This document shows positions 1-11,659 of a stretch of 64,000 nt of DNA, in pieces. The translations under genes and the position numbers were made by a program. The stretch spans positions 3,162,001-3,226,000 of the forward strand of contig CP075494.1 in assembly GCA_021613535.1 (NCBI GenBank), in the 5' to 3' direction. The notes beneath the pieces were generated by a model. That model saw only the letters and a list, made by a program, of their open reading frames with translations, ran no database searches and was not told the DNA's origin. Each line of letters opens with the position of its first letter. Position 1 is the first letter of the stretch. This DNA is from Adineta vaga (lineage: Eukaryota; Rotifera).

Positions 1-1
1 T

Positions 2-764
2 GTAGATATAGTTCGTATTTTACTACAGCGAGGTGCTAGTACTGACATTCGTAATAAATTTGATAAAACAGCAAAGGAAGAAGCATCAACAGATGAAGTT
101 CGTGCTTTATTTGCATCACTAGTAGGGAGAGAAGAAACAACGACGACATGCCTCAGTCTGAATTTGTGCAACTTTATCCAAATACAGAAAACATGGATAA
201 ATTCAAGCTAGCTACCAAAATTTTGAAAGCTAGATTAGGTTTATATCAATCTCATAAATATACCATTTCAGTTAAATCGAATTTGGAACATTTGGAGAAA
301 AAATATTGAAAAATATGTGAAGAAAAAGGGGATCAAAATGCATTACAATTAGGTAAAAATTGTTTTAAGAAATATCGTGATACGGGTAGTTTTGATCATA
401 TGATTCAATTTTATACTGCCGAATCACCTTTTATGGAATGATACATGGCGATGAAACATTTCTTCTAGAAATGTATAAACATTTACTAAATTACGATAAC
501 TACGCATATCAAGGATATACCTATCGTGGTCTTGATTTATCCGACAAAGATTTTGAACCATATCGATGGGCATTAGCACATCCAAAAAGTGTACTTGAAA
601 TGGGCAGGCTCACATCAACACATAAACGCATTGACGTAACCCTTCAATTTATAAAGCATATCAGTAATGGAAAACGGCCAGTTTTACTCAAAATCGAATT
701 CGGTGAACAATGGATCAGATTCACACAACAATTAGCATCTTGTGAGAAACTGGTATATTTTTGA
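2..764 (+). pseudogene. Ankyrin repeat + ADP-ribosyltransferase gene, decayed fragment
   Basis: Left-truncated by the window edge. It starts in an ankyrin-repeat tail (VDIVRILLQRGAS, then IRNKFDKTA), shifts frame near 150 and hits a TGA at about 307. A clean 108-residue stretch follows at 438-764 and resembles the arginine-specific NAD ADP-ribosyltransferase fold: an aromatic-rich YAYQGYTYRGLDLS block (the Arg-Gly of region I) and an LTSTHK block at the place of the usual S-T-S. The family normally continues to a C-terminal strand carrying the E-x-E active site; here the ORF stops after KIEFGEQW. The matching C-terminal piece lies immediately beyond, on the opposite strand. Fusions of ankyrin or TPR repeats to this domain are a recurrent rotifer family (prior knowledge). 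I infer a non-functional copy. Confidence 0.6.
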
Positions 765-1560
765 GTTGAATTAAATGGTAACCAGTTTCTTGATCTACTG
801 TTACCTGACATACTTCAAATAGAGTACCTGATAAGAGTAATACTTCTTTTTCATGTGGATATCTTGTTATCGGTTTTCCAATACTCGAATCGATTACCGT
901 ATAACATGTGTCAGGAAAAGAAAGTTTCATTAGAACAAGCTACTTTTGAATACCCTTTTTCGCGCTGTCACTGGCTTCCTTTTCAGCGAACCAAATCGCT
1001 TTAGATTTCAACACCGACGCGGATGTCGTTGGTCTGATTTCGATCAATCGCTATATATTCTTCACACTTCACATTAATAGTAATTACACTTCAATCGCAA
1101 CAGAGTCTGCGCTATTGATCAAATTGATGAAATCCTTCAGAATCATCTTGTTTGTTGTATTTGATCGTTTTTTTCCAATAATTTATACACGTCATCACAT
1201 GTGTTTCATACCTATAGAAGAGATCAATTTGTATTTGACATTTTCTTTCATTTTGTAAATAAACTGAAATTATCAATTAACCTGGAATTTTCTAAGCAAT
1301 ATTTCATCGTCTGTGCTTGAACTGTTTTTTGTAAAGTTGCCTCTCGTTCTTCAAACATACCAATATGTTTATAAGCACCCAGATAGTTATTTTTGGGCAT
1401 ATTGTCTTCTTCACAATTGTCAACTCCTTCTCATGTAATGCAGTATACTACCGTTTGCTTCAAAGCGATTCTGAACAGTTGTCAAATCACCATTACGACA
1501 AGCTAAATAGATTTTATTCGGCGTAATCTGCTTTCTATCGTCAGAAGTCACTGTAGCCAT
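721..1560 (-). pseudogene. Second ankyrin-ADP-ribosyltransferase copy, decayed
   Basis: Read on the minus strand, an ATG at 1558 opens a typical start (MATVTSDDRKQITPN, then IYLACRNGDLTTVQ, the first ankyrin helix pair). It degenerates into several frames within about 130 bp. Frames are broken through the middle. The last segment (930-721) encodes a good ADP-ribosyltransferase C-terminus, with ITRYPHEKEVLLLSG matching the family's E-x-E active-site strand. The central catalytic core is missing. This copy and the plus-strand copy converge and meet at about 720-764. They may be two independent relics, or one locus rearranged by inversion. Confidence 0.55.
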
Positions 1561-1792
1561 CTATAAAACAATCCACTCTTTATTTCCGATAAGAAAAAAG
1601 AACGAGAAATCTATTACTCTTATGTTTTGAGTTATTTATTTTCTCATTCTTTGTCAGAGCAAAAGTGTGCATAAAGTCATGCGGGAATGCAAAAAGAAAT
1701 TGAGGCTGTGGTTATAATCTTTAACCCACAACCACACTCTCGATATCCTGATCCTCACCTTTATTCAATTGATCGAATGAAATCAATTATAT

Positions 1793-2928
1793 TTATTTAT
1801 TATTTAAATAATTTCCGAATGGAAAGGATTTATCAATCATTTTTTTATCTCGAAGTAAACATAAAAGTCGATAACCAATTGTTGCTGCTGCGAGACATGT
1901 TATATTCGATTGATCGTATGCTGGAGACACTTCTACAATATCCATTCCAACATAATTAATTGAACGAAGACGACGAAGAATAGCAAGTGATTGTGCCATT
2001 GTTAAACCACCACATACGGGTGTTCCCGTGCCAGGAGCAAATGCTGGATCGAGACAATCAATATCGAATGTTAAATAAGTTGGATTATTTCCAACTCGAT
2101 TTCGAATTTGTTCAACAACATCGTCGATTGAATGTTGATGTACCCATTCAGCATCAAGAATTTTCACACCCATAAAATCATCATTAAATGTACGAATACC
2201 AATTTGTATTGATGTTTGAGGATCAATAAGACCTTCTCGTACAGCATAATAGAACATTGAACCATGATTAAGACTATGTGGAGATTCATCTGGCCATGTA
2301 TCACAATGTGCATCAAATTGAATAAGAGATAATGGTTTACCATGTCGTGAAACATGTGCTTTTAATAATGGATATGTTGAATAATGATCACCACCTATAT
2401 TATATATTAAACTTTTTTTTTCTCCTTTAAATAAAACTTACCAAGAGAGAGAAGAAAGACATTCTGATTAATAATTTCTTTTGCATGATTTTCAATTGCA
2501 ATTGGAACTGTATGTGGTTGACCTAAATCAAACCAACAATCTCCATAATCAACAACAGCTAAATCAGCAAAGATATCGACTCCTTCTGGATAAGATTTTC
2601 GTTTTCCTGCTTGTGCAGACGCTTCTCGAATTCCTTGTGGACCAAATCGTGCACCCGGTCGATAAGTAGTAGCTAAATCAAGTGGAATACCAGTAACAGC
2701 AACATCAACATTCGTTAAATCGCGTGTATAATTTCGACGTAGAAAGGATAATGCACCAGCATAAGTTTGTTCAATCGTTGAACCAAGTGGATTTTTTCGT
2801 CGAATAGCACCATCACCACGCATTTCTGATTGTCCGCCAGGAATTGATGAATTCCGTTTGGTCGAACTTAATGTACGACGATTCCACAACAAACTAGTGA
2901 ATAAACGTCGGTATATTACAGGTGACAT
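1793..2928 (-). CDS. AGMAT: Agmatinase-like ureohydrolase, probably mitochondrial
   Basis: Two exons, 2928-2442 and 2394-1793, joined over a 47-bp GT-AG intron; the product is 362 aa. The manganese-binding motifs of the arginase/agmatinase superfamily are all present: GGDH (formed across the splice), DAHCD, DIDCLDP with AFAPGTGTP, and the later EVSP glutamate. The TGIPLDLATTYRPGARFGP segment is characteristic of agmatinases rather than arginases. The N-terminus (MSPVIYRRLFTSLLWNRR) is basic and lacks acidic residues, fitting a mitochondrial presequence. The expected reaction is hydrolysis of agmatine or a related guanidino compound to putrescine-type product and urea. Substrate within the family (agmatine versus guanidinobutyrate or similar) cannot be settled by reading. 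Confidence 0.9.
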
Positions 2929-3715
2929 TCTTCTTGCTGAAATATTAATAAAACAAGAAGAAGAAAAAACAGAGTAAATTTCTTGTTATCAATGATGATG
3001 CAAATCTTGGAGATAGATAATAATAAATAAAGGTAGAAAGAGAGTAAAAAACTATTCTGTCATTGGGAGTTTAATTTAGTTTTAAGGTCTATATGAGTAT
3101 CTTCTTTTGGAACTTATTCTTTCTTCACACACGTATTCGTATTATTACAATGAACTATATTGGCTTATCTATCTATCAGTTAGATATGTGTTTTATTAGG
3201 ATAGTCTTTTCGATAACTTATTCGAAGCAAAACAATAGCGACGTAGAAAACTTTTCTAGATATACGTGAATATTAGTTGATACAGTGAATTTCTATTATA
3301 ATTCTAAAGGATAGAGCCTTGTACTTTTGATTGAATATAAAACGATTGAGTAGAATCGATTCTATTGTTTTTTGATAAAAAGTATTTTCTAAACTGATAG
3401 CTTTATCTTTATCTTAAAAATGCGTTTATGTCCGTTTGATTACATCGACCATTACAGACGTATCCAGATAGAACAATTGTATTTATGAAGAAATTAAAGA
3501 ATAAAGTAAGTTTGATAATTCGAATTATAATATTCATCAAGTATAGCGTTGAAAGAAAAGAAAAGTTGATCTTGTCGTTAATTGGTGACATCTTTTGTTA
3601 TTCATATAATGCATTGATTTGATGAATATATGACAGATGAATGCACCTTATCTTATTATGATATAAAACAAAACAAAAACTATTTTTATCTTTCATTAAC
3701 AAGAGAAAAACAACG
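2929..3715. other. Intergenic, divergent promoter region
   Basis: AT-rich spacer between the divergently transcribed ureohydrolase and GMC genes. Only a short hydrophobic ORF without homology signals is present. I see no RNA gene or repeat here. Confidence 0.6.
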
Positions 3716-5604
3716 ATGACTGAAAGTGCTGCTCCAGTCGTAAGTGAATCTCCATCTGTAATAAAACGTTGGGAACATGATTATTCCGTAACGAAAGTGG
3801 ATGAAATTGAATATGATTATATTATCATTGGATCAGGATCAGCTGGTTCAGTTTTAGCAAATCGTTTATCAGAAGATGAAACAAAACAAGTTCTTCTAAT
3901 TGAAGCAGGTGGTGTTGATACCAAAGATGAAATTCATATACCAGCTGCATGGTTTGTTCATTTGAGAAAATGAATAAAAAAATCCAATCGAAATCTTTTA
4001 TTTTTTTTTAGTGGAAATTGTCAACGTGGTGAAATTGATTGGCAATATAAAACAACTCCACAAAAATATTCTCATTTCGCATGTAAAGATCAAAGAGGTA
4101 ATTGGCCACGTGGTAAAGTTTTAGGTGGTTGTTCATCAATCAACTATATGCAATATGTTCGTGGTGATCCAAATGATTATAATAATTGGAATTTATCGGA
4201 ATGGACATTTGATATCATGTTGAAATATTTTAAGAAATTAGAACGTGCTGATCCAAAAACAATTCCATTGAATTCAAAATATCGAAATCATGATGAAAAA
4301 AATGGAATGGTTGATGCTGTTTCATATGAAGATTGTAATGAATTAAATCATTTATTTATTCAATCATCAATTCAAAATGGTTTTCATCAAACAAATGATT
4401 ATAATGCAGAAGATTCATTGAATGGATGTGTAGCAATTTCACAATATTCAATTAAAAATGGTAAACGTTGGTCAACTGCAAGTGCGTATTTACTTAATGC
4501 TGTTAAACGAAAGAATTTCCATTTATTAATTCATGCATATACAACGAAAGTTTGTTTTGATGAGAAGAAAAATGCCAATGGTTTGTTGATATTCTTTGAA
4601 AATTCAATTTTTTCGAAAGATTTTCTTTAGGTGTGATGATTCGTCGAGAGAAATCTTTAGATCACGATGAATTCATACGTGGAAAAGAAATTATTTTATC
4701 AGCTGGTACAGTAGGAAGTCCACAAATTCTTCTTCTATCAGGAATTGGTCCTCGAGAACAATTAGAAAAACATCAAATTCCAATCGTTGTTGATTTACCC
4801 GGTGTTGGGAAGAATCTTCAAGATCATTTAATAACACCATTATTTTACTTAACTTCCATTCGAACACTTTCACAATTTGATTTAACTCAAGAAAATTTAA
4901 TCAATTGGGCGACGAAGGGTAAAGGTGTATTAACTTCAGGTGTAGTTGAATCAGAATCTTGGTGTCAAGTTGATTCGAAAAAGAATAATGTTCCGGATAT
5001 CCAAACACATTTTTGTCCAATAAGAATTGATAAAGATTTACTTACAAATTTTAATTATAAAGATGAAATATTTACGAAATATTTTGAAACAAAATTGTCA
5101 AATGAAAATCAATGGGGACTTGTTTGTTTTCCAACACTTCTTCATCCGCAATCTACAGGAGAAATTCTTCTTTCCAGTTCAAATCCATTAGATCATCCGA
5201 TTATAAGCCCGAATTATTTAGAAAACTATAAAGATGTTCAAAAATTAATCAAAGCTTGTCAATTATTTAATAAAATCTTTGAAACTGAACCATTAAAAAG
5301 TGTTACTCAATCATTAACTGAAGAAATGAATGAAGATTTGAACAAATCAGAAAATGAAGAGAAATTTTGGGAATCACATATAAGAAAATATTCTCTTACT
5401 GTTTATCATCCAGTTGGAACATGTAAAATGGGTTTAGAAAATGATCCTATGACTGTTGTTACCCAAGATACAAAAGTTAAAGGTGTTCAAGGTTTACGTG
5501 TTATTGATGCAAGTATTATTCCAATACTTATTTCTGGAAATACAAATATTCCAACAATTGCAATCGCGGAAAGAGCAGCTGATTTAATTCGAAATTTTAT
5601 TTGA
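3716..5604 (+). CDS. GMC-family FAD oxidoreductase (choline dehydrogenase-like)
   Basis: Three exons: 3716-3951, 4012-4580 and 4631-5604, with introns of 60 and 50 bp (both GTTTG donors); about 592 aa. The FAD Rossmann motif [16 protein letters not shown] lies near residue 35 and is followed by the LLIEAGG acidic strand. Then come GMC signature 1 ([18 protein letters not shown]), signature 2 ([16 protein letters not shown]), the [11 protein letters not shown] histidine, and a C-terminal [16 protein letters not shown] block holding the second active-site Asn. No signal peptide or mitochondrial presequence is evident. Members oxidise alcohols (choline, glucose, aryl or sterol alcohols); the substrate is not predictable here. 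The reading frame is fully intact. Confidence 0.9.
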
Positions 5605-5711
5605 TTTCTTTTGAAAGAACAGAAAAAAAAACATTTTCCTTTAGTTTTTTTTCTTCTCTCTTCATATATCGATAAATAAAAAGAAAAGAAAGAAACGAAA
5701 GCATCGTGTTT

Positions 5712-6393
5712 TTAATGACCAAAACAAATTCCAAACATGGCAAATATATAAGTAACTCCATAAACAATACAAGTTATAATCATTGCTCCTGCTAAACCGA
5801 TTTGAACTTTTAAATAAGTTAATTTTTCTGTTGGAGGTGATGATGAACATGGATCAACAACAGTTTGAACACCATTGATAGTTACAGGTGAACATTCATT
5901 AGCAATTGTTTCATAATTTTGATTGAAACTTTTCATATCACGTAATGCACAACATAAATTATCACCAAGATAACATTTACATAAATTATCTTGAAAATAA
6001 ACATCAAAATAAATAATAACACCCGATACCAAAACACATAAAACTAAAAAATATAAAATTTCTTTGAGTCTTTTTCTCGCCTATTCCATATCTTACTGTG
6101 TAATACTAGAATATATGTTGCACAACATCGACCACGACAGCAGCAACCTTATAAAAACGAAAACAAAAACTTATTTCGAAAACAAAAAAAAACATGTCTT
6201 TACTCATAATAAACATCATAATCAATGTTGGAATATAAAACAATGCTGACCAAAATCCCGCCCAAATTGTTCCATGTGAAACATTATTATAAAATGATCC
6301 GAGTTCTGTCCCAATGATCGCTAATGTTAATACAAGTTCTACAACGGCGAAAAGTAAACATAACCAACGAGGATATCGTTCTTTAAAACCCAT
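5712..6393 (-). CDS. Four-transmembrane protein, unknown function
   Basis: Three exons: 6393-6204, a 51-bp micro-exon 6147-6097, and 6043-5712; introns of 56 and 53 bp; 190 aa. The micro-exon is inferred because it keeps frame and supplies CCCRGRCC plus the start of TM3. Hydrophobic segments fall at about residues 8-30, 45-63, 72-94 and 153-182. The second loop between TM3 and TM4 has several cysteines (CKCYLGDNLCC). The topology recalls MARVEL/MS4A/claudin-like tetraspan families, but I see no diagnostic motif. The final residues FGICFGH end at a clean stop. It is convergent with the GMC gene, about 107 bp apart. Confidence 0.65.
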
Positions 6394-6539
6394 TTCTGCT
6401 TAGTTTATTCAACAAATGATTTATTCAAAAAAAAAGTCAGGATTTCGATTTTTCTTTTTCTCTTTTCTTTCAAGCAAATATTTTTCTTTTGACGTGGGTG
6501 AACAAGAAAAAAATTTACTCAAAGTTCTCTTCGTTTTGA

Positions 6540-7461
6540 TTAATTGAGAATTCGTTTGAGATCTTGTTTAAGATGAGTTAAAACTTCTGTTTGACATTCC
6601 GCTTGAAAATGATGATGACCAGGAAACATTTGAACACGAAAAAGATCTTTTTTATTAGTTAACTCTTTCCAACGAGTTAAAAACGCTTCATCCACATTTT
6701 CTTCTTTTTCACCTCCGTAAACAATGATTGGAATATCTAATGGAACTTCTTCTGATAATCCATCTGCTACTTTCGAATCAGCTCGTAACATTGGTAAAAT
6801 CATTTTCATATAATCCGGATAATCATAAATTGGTCTTGTCGCTGCATCTAAACGAAAAGAAGATGAAGAATTCGGATTTTATATAAAAGAAAATATTTAC
6901 CAGCCATTTGTTTTAAATGATCAATGACTTGTTGATCAGTCATTTCATCATATGGTATATCGGGATCTTTTAAATGTGGTGGTCCTCGTCCCATTTCGAT
7001 TAGTAATTTAAGAAAATTTCCTTTATTTTTCGTTTCAATCATCTGTCGAGCTAGTTCATAGCTAATTGCACTTCCAAGACTATAGAATAAAGAAAGATAA
7101 GGAATAAATGTAGAGAATAAGATCACCTATGTCCAATAAAGATGCATGGTTTGTTAATAAATGGTAGAAGACCATTGGTTAATTGTTGAAGATATTCTTT
7201 CATTGTTGTTAAACATTTCTCACCAAATCTTGATGCTCTTCCAGGATAGATTACGATTGAAAATTCATATTCAGGAAAATCTTTATCCCATTCACGATAA
7301 TATTGACCTTTACAACAAACAATTTATCAATTTATTTGAATAGAAATATAACAAAGACCTGGTGCACCCGCAGATGGAAAAATAAAAACTTGATATTTCG
7401 ATTGCGGACGTGAATGACAAACTTCAAACCATGGATGAAGATTTTTTGTATTAGAAGCCAT
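6540..7461 (-). CDS. Type II thioesterase (GrsT/OLAH-like alpha/beta hydrolase)
   Basis: Four exons: 7461-7359, 7307-7127, 7079-6901 and 6847-6540; introns of 50, 47 and 53 bp; 256 aa. The start is QVFIFPSAGAPG, the family's oxyanion-loop region. The nucleophile elbow GHSLGS is completed across a splice site. The likely acid is the aspartate in EENVDEAF, and the catalytic histidine lies in FPGHHHF. Length and order match stand-alone type II thioesterases, which release or proof-read acyl chains on fatty-acid, polyketide or peptide synthases. Animals have one relative (OLAH) and bacteria many, so vertical or horizontal origin is open. No synthase gene is in the window. Confidence 0.85.
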
Positions 7462-7783
7462 TTGAATGTCTATACTCGTGTGACGAAAAAAGAATCAAAT
7501 GGATTGATTTCTATTCATTAAAAAAAATATCGTTTTCATTCATCCGTAACCAAATGATATCTTTTCATTCAATGATAGACAGAGAAAAGAAAAAAAACAA
7601 CAAGGACAACTAACCTTGTATTAAATTTGTACTTAAATCGATTATAAAAGTTTAATTTAAAGAGTTTATTGTTATCTGAATAAACTCGATAAACATAAGA
7701 ATATTTTATCTTATCTTTCTCTTTCGTTTAGAGAATAAAACACCTTATGAAGTTTATTTTTCATATTTCAAAATAAAAACAAA

Positions 7784-9268
7784 ATGGACTTGAATCAACG
7801 TGGACGGAGTTTATCCTATCCAGAATATAAATTATATCGTCGTCGGTTTTATGTACTATTTGTTTTTTCATTTTTATCATTTAATCAATGTTTATTTTGG
7901 ATAACTTTCTCTCCAATCTATAATGAAACTAAAGAACATTATAATATAACTGAATCAACAATTGATCTATTATTAGCTTGGGGTCCTATTTGTTTTCTTC
8001 CATGTTTACCGTTAACATATATTCTATTAAATCGATCCAATGGTCTTCGCTATTGTGTTTTATTACTCGGAATTATTCCGTTAATCGCCACAATAATTCG
8101 CATAATTCCTTATATGATCATCTCATCAACTGATCCTCGATTTCCCTCGATATCATTACCGTTTTTACATGTTGGTCAAATCTTTAATTCAATATGTGGT
8201 CCATTAGCAATGGCACCTGTTTCACAAATTTCAAGTCTATGGTTTGATACAAATGAGCGAACACGTGCAACGACAATTGCAATTATGTCGTATAATTTAG
8301 GATCTACAACTGGCTTTCTTCTAGGTCCATCTGTTGTCTATGTATCCTCACATCTTCCAAATCTTCTTTATATTCATGTTGGTCTTGCATTAATTGGATG
8401 TATTCTTGTTTTAATTTATTTTCCCGGTCAACCTCCAACTCCGCCATCACCCGCCGCAGAATTATTAATAAAACATTCGAATAATAAGAAAGAAAATGAG
8501 CAAAATTTGCGATCTTATTTTGATAATTTAATTCAATGTTTTCGAACACGTTCATTTGTATTTCTTGTTTTAGCTGGTGGACTGATTGGTGGAACATTTG
8601 GAGCTTGGACGAGTTTATTTGATATTATTTTAACACCGGAACATTATACCGATAAACAAACAGGTTGGTTTGGATTTTGTACATCAATTGCGGAAATTAT
8701 TGGTGGAATCAGTTTGGGAATACTTGCTGATATGCCACGCTTTCATCATTCATTTAAAATTTTAATCTTAATATCATATTGTTGTTATTTTTTGTCAGTT
8801 TGCTGGTTTAATTTATCGATAGGATCATTATTATCTTCATCAAAACTTCTTCCATCAAATTGGTTAACAATTGGAATATCTGTAACATTAGCTGGCTTTT
8901 TCCAAGGATCAGCATTACCATTAACCTATGAATCAATCGCTGAAATCATGTATCCATTACCTGAATCTTTATCAGCATCAATACTTGTAGAATTTATTAA
9001 TTTAACTACATTAGCTTTATATTTTATTGCACCAAATCATTCGAAATTGATGAATTTTATTATTTGTATAATTATTTTTATTTGTATTATTTTGATAGTT
9101 TTTACAAAATTTTCCTATAAACGACGTGATGCTGATCGAACAAAACGACATACATTAGTACAAATGGATATAAATCTTCTAGAAAATCAATTGGATGATA
9201 TTCAATTGAATTCAGTTCATATTACATCATTTACTAATCCAATCATTGATTTACAAAATGAATCTTAA
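7784..9268 (+). CDS. SLC49-type major facilitator transporter (SLC49A4/DIRC2-like)
   Basis: A single uninterrupted ORF of 494 aa with twelve predicted membrane helices. Helix 1 (YVLFVFSFLSFNQCLFWITFSP) and the following LLLAWGPICFLPC segment match the SLC49 pattern, in which a W-x-x-x-x-P motif replaces the usual helix-1 residues. The long central loop is hydrophilic (about residues 217-245). The C-tail of about 55 residues is basic then acidic and cytosolic. SLC49 members move heme, choline or pyridoxine; the A4 member is lysosomal in vertebrates (family knowledge). The substrate in this organism is not determined by sequence. Confidence 0.8.
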   Translation: MDLNQRGRSLSYPEYKLYRRRFYVLFVFSFLSFNQCLFWITFSPIYNETKEHYNITESTIDLLLAWGPICFLPCLPLTYILLNRSNGLRYCVLLLGIIPLIATIIRIIPYMIISSTDPRFPSISLPFLHVGQIFNSICGPLAMAPVSQISSLWFDTNERTRATTIAIMSYNLGSTTGFLLGPSVVYVSSHLPNLLYIHVGLALIGCILVLIYFPGQPPTPPSPAAELLIKHSNNKKENEQNLRSYFDNLIQCFRTRSFVFLVLAGGLIGGTFGAWTSLFDIILTPEHYTDKQTGWFGFCTSIAEIIGGISLGILADMPRFHHSFKILILISYCCYFLSVCWFNLSIGSLLSSSKLLPSNWLTIGISVTLAGFFQGSALPLTYESIAEIMYPLPESLSASILVEFINLTTLALYFIAPNHSKLMNFIICIIIFICIILIVFTKFSYKRRDADRTKRHTLVQMDINLLENQLDDIQLNSVHITSFTNPIIDLQNES

Positions 9269-9321
9269 CTTTTTATTTTTTTTAATGAAATCAAACATTC
9301 TCTATATGTTCATCATATGAA

Positions 9322-10184
9322 TTATTTATTGATATTATAAAGTGATTGAATTCTTGTTTGAAATTGTTTTTGTACATTCATACGACGTGTTTTAAGCGTC
9401 ATAGTAAGAAGACCATTTTCTAATGAGAATGGTTCAGAATGAAGATAAATATTACTTGGAATTTCGAAATATTTAAACTTATTTTCTTGAGCCAAACGAA
9501 TTAAATCCGATAAAATAATTTCTTTCAATTTCTCATCTTTACATATATCAATAAATGTTGTTGTTGAATTGAAATTTTTTCGTACAAACGTTTCATCTGG
9601 TATAACAATGGCAACGACAGTTGATTCTGTTGATAATCCATCGATAAAGATTTGTTCAATCCATGGAGAACGAATATAAACATCTTCAAGACGTTCTGGT
9701 GCAATATATGTACCTTGACTTAATCTAAATATATGTTTTGTACGATCAATAATACGTAATGCTCCATTATTTACCCATTCTCCAACATCACCTGTATGTA
9801 ACCAACCATCTTCATCAATTGTTTCATGTGTTTTGATTTCATCATTGTAATAACCTTTAAAAATCGTTGGTCCTCGAAGACAAATTTCTCCTTGATGCAT
9901 TTCACTTCGATAATTTGTATGTGGAACATCAATCAGTTTGATTTCCACAGTGGCAACAGGTGAACCAACAATATCGAATGATGTATCACCAGCATGAGTA
10001 CTCGTACCACAAGCAGTTGATTCAGTTTGTCCAAATCCAGTCATAATTGGAATATTTAATGCCATACGAAAGAAATGTAATACGTCACGTGTAATTGGCG
10101 CTGATCCAGTAAATATTGCTTTTAATTCTCCACCGAATAATTGTTTAACTTTCGAAAAGATTAAACGAGATAACCGCCAGGATA
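9322..10184 (-). pseudogene. Long-chain acyl-CoA synthetase, 5'-truncated
   Basis: The C-terminal half of an ACSL-type enzyme. Readable motifs in order: FTGSAPIT, GFGQTE (adenylate binding), the DGWLHTGDVGEW fatty-acyl-CoA signature, RTKHIFRLSQGTYIAPE (hinge) and LTMTLKTRR (catalytic lysine region). Homology begins at a serine just inside the gene next to SWRLSRLIFSKVKQ. The first ~350-400 residues, including the P-loop-like AMP motif, are absent. The reading frame continues upstream only because it runs into the adjacent MITE, which contributes the first Met. Sequence beyond the MITE is non-coding, so removing the element would not restore the gene. I infer a dead fragment unless an upstream exon lies far away. 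Confidence 0.8.
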
Positions 10185-10581
10185 GGGATGCACCAAATCC
10201 AAATTCAATTCCAGAATTGCATTTGACTGGTTTGACAAGAATTGACAGAATCTGAGCGTGTGAATATGAACGAGAGCGCATATGTGGGTATAGATGTGCG
10301 ATAGGTGCAGACGGGGCATTATGTGAGGCTTTGGATAGTAATATATCAGGATATCTTTCCTATCCCGATACTCACGTACATACATTGACTTCACCCACTC
10401 TCACATGTATCCATTTTTACTCACCGATACGGTCACCATCATTGTCAAACTGCATATCGACACAAATCGTCGCTTACTACCATTCAAGTAAAATCTGGTC
10501 AGATCCAGTCAAATCCAAATCTTGTGAAGTCTAGTCAAATCCTAGATTTGGATTTGACTTGAATTGGGTTTGGTGCACCCA
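10185..10581. mobile_element. 397-bp MITE with terminal inverted repeats and TA target duplication
   Basis: The ends GGGATGCACC and (reverse complement of the right end) TGGGTGCACC begin an imperfect inverted repeat running about 45 bp, both arms containing AAATCCAAAT-type blocks. A TA dinucleotide flanks each end (10183-10184 and 10582-10583). There is no transposase ORF. Size and TA duplication suggest a non-autonomous Tc1/mariner-like element. A second, related copy lies at 20122-20418. It sits exactly where acyl-CoA synthetase homology stops. Confidence 0.75.
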
Positions 10582-10769
10582 TATTAATGTTCGAATCCTG
10601 ATTTTGGTATTGATGGATTTTGAGTTTTAATTGGAAGTTTTCAATAAAAAAGATTTTGAAATCGTTGTTGGAGCTAAAATTACTTTTCGAAAGTTCGACT
10701 AGTTATAACTTGAGTTGAAACCGTTTAAACAATGGAAAAACTTAATGAAAAAATTCTTTGTTATAACCG

Positions 10770-10900
10770 AGACAGTTTTAACTCCAACAGTGATTGAAAT
10801 GTACCATAATGATCGAGATGTTCAAATATTTCATAAATAATTTCATTAGATAAATCTTCGAATTTGTTAACCAGGCTTCGTAATCGTCCTATGTTTCCTA
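10770..10900 (-). pseudogene. F-box domain fragment
   Basis: About 40 codons read FEDLSNEIIYEIFEHLD, the core of an F-box motif (L-P/S-x-E-I-I-x-x-I-x-x-x-L), followed by a short divergent tail and a stop. The leucine-rich or other substrate-binding region that follows an F-box in rotifer genes is missing. Upstream sequence to about 11000 remains open but hydrophobic and unrelated. Likely a relic. Confidence 0.4.
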
Positions 10901-11659
10901 TATATAATAGAAAATTAAAGATTTTTTTCAAAAATAAGCATATTTTAATTAGAAACATAACTTTTATTTCCCTTTGCTTTCCTTTAGAATGGGTTTTGTT
11001 GAAAGCCATTCTCAGTTAATGGTTCAAAAGTCTTTTTTCTATTTCTTGCTAAACATAAATGAGAATTATGTATGATTTCAAAAGCACTGCAATGTATACG
11101 AGCATATTTCAAGTTTTACAGTGAGAAAACATCATCCTATATAATCCTATATTTTGACGAGGAACCGCTACGAAGTCTGTTGTTAACTTAAACAAAAGAA
11201 AAGAATTTGTAAAACGAAAATTTACATATCTGTTTTGCAATAACTACTTTATCGTTTGTACGAAGAACGACAAAACATGTGACACGAACAAAAGACAATA
11301 AATCAATAGAAAAAAAAAAGAACATGTTGAAGAAATTCTCTAAATATTAACAAAAAACTATGAATTGATTAATTTTCATTTTAAATATGACGATGATTTG
11401 TAATATTATTTTAAAATTTACACCCATATTCTCGCATTTATTTCAATGAATATCTTGACGTCAGAATCTATTTCAATCAATAAAATTCTTCCGGATATAT
11501 TTTGATCATATTAGTTAAAAATTTTTTCTTTGATATTTTCAAAATCTATAAAGGATATCACTGGAAGATAAAACAATCTAAGAGTCAATCTGGATAAAAT
11601 CTTTCATTAAAAACAACTATGTTTTTCGAACACAATAAAATAGACATAAAGATCTTAAA

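Noticed and set aside
8304-8597. Antisense ORF within the SLC49-like gene
   Set aside because: A frame shadow of a strong membrane-protein CDS.
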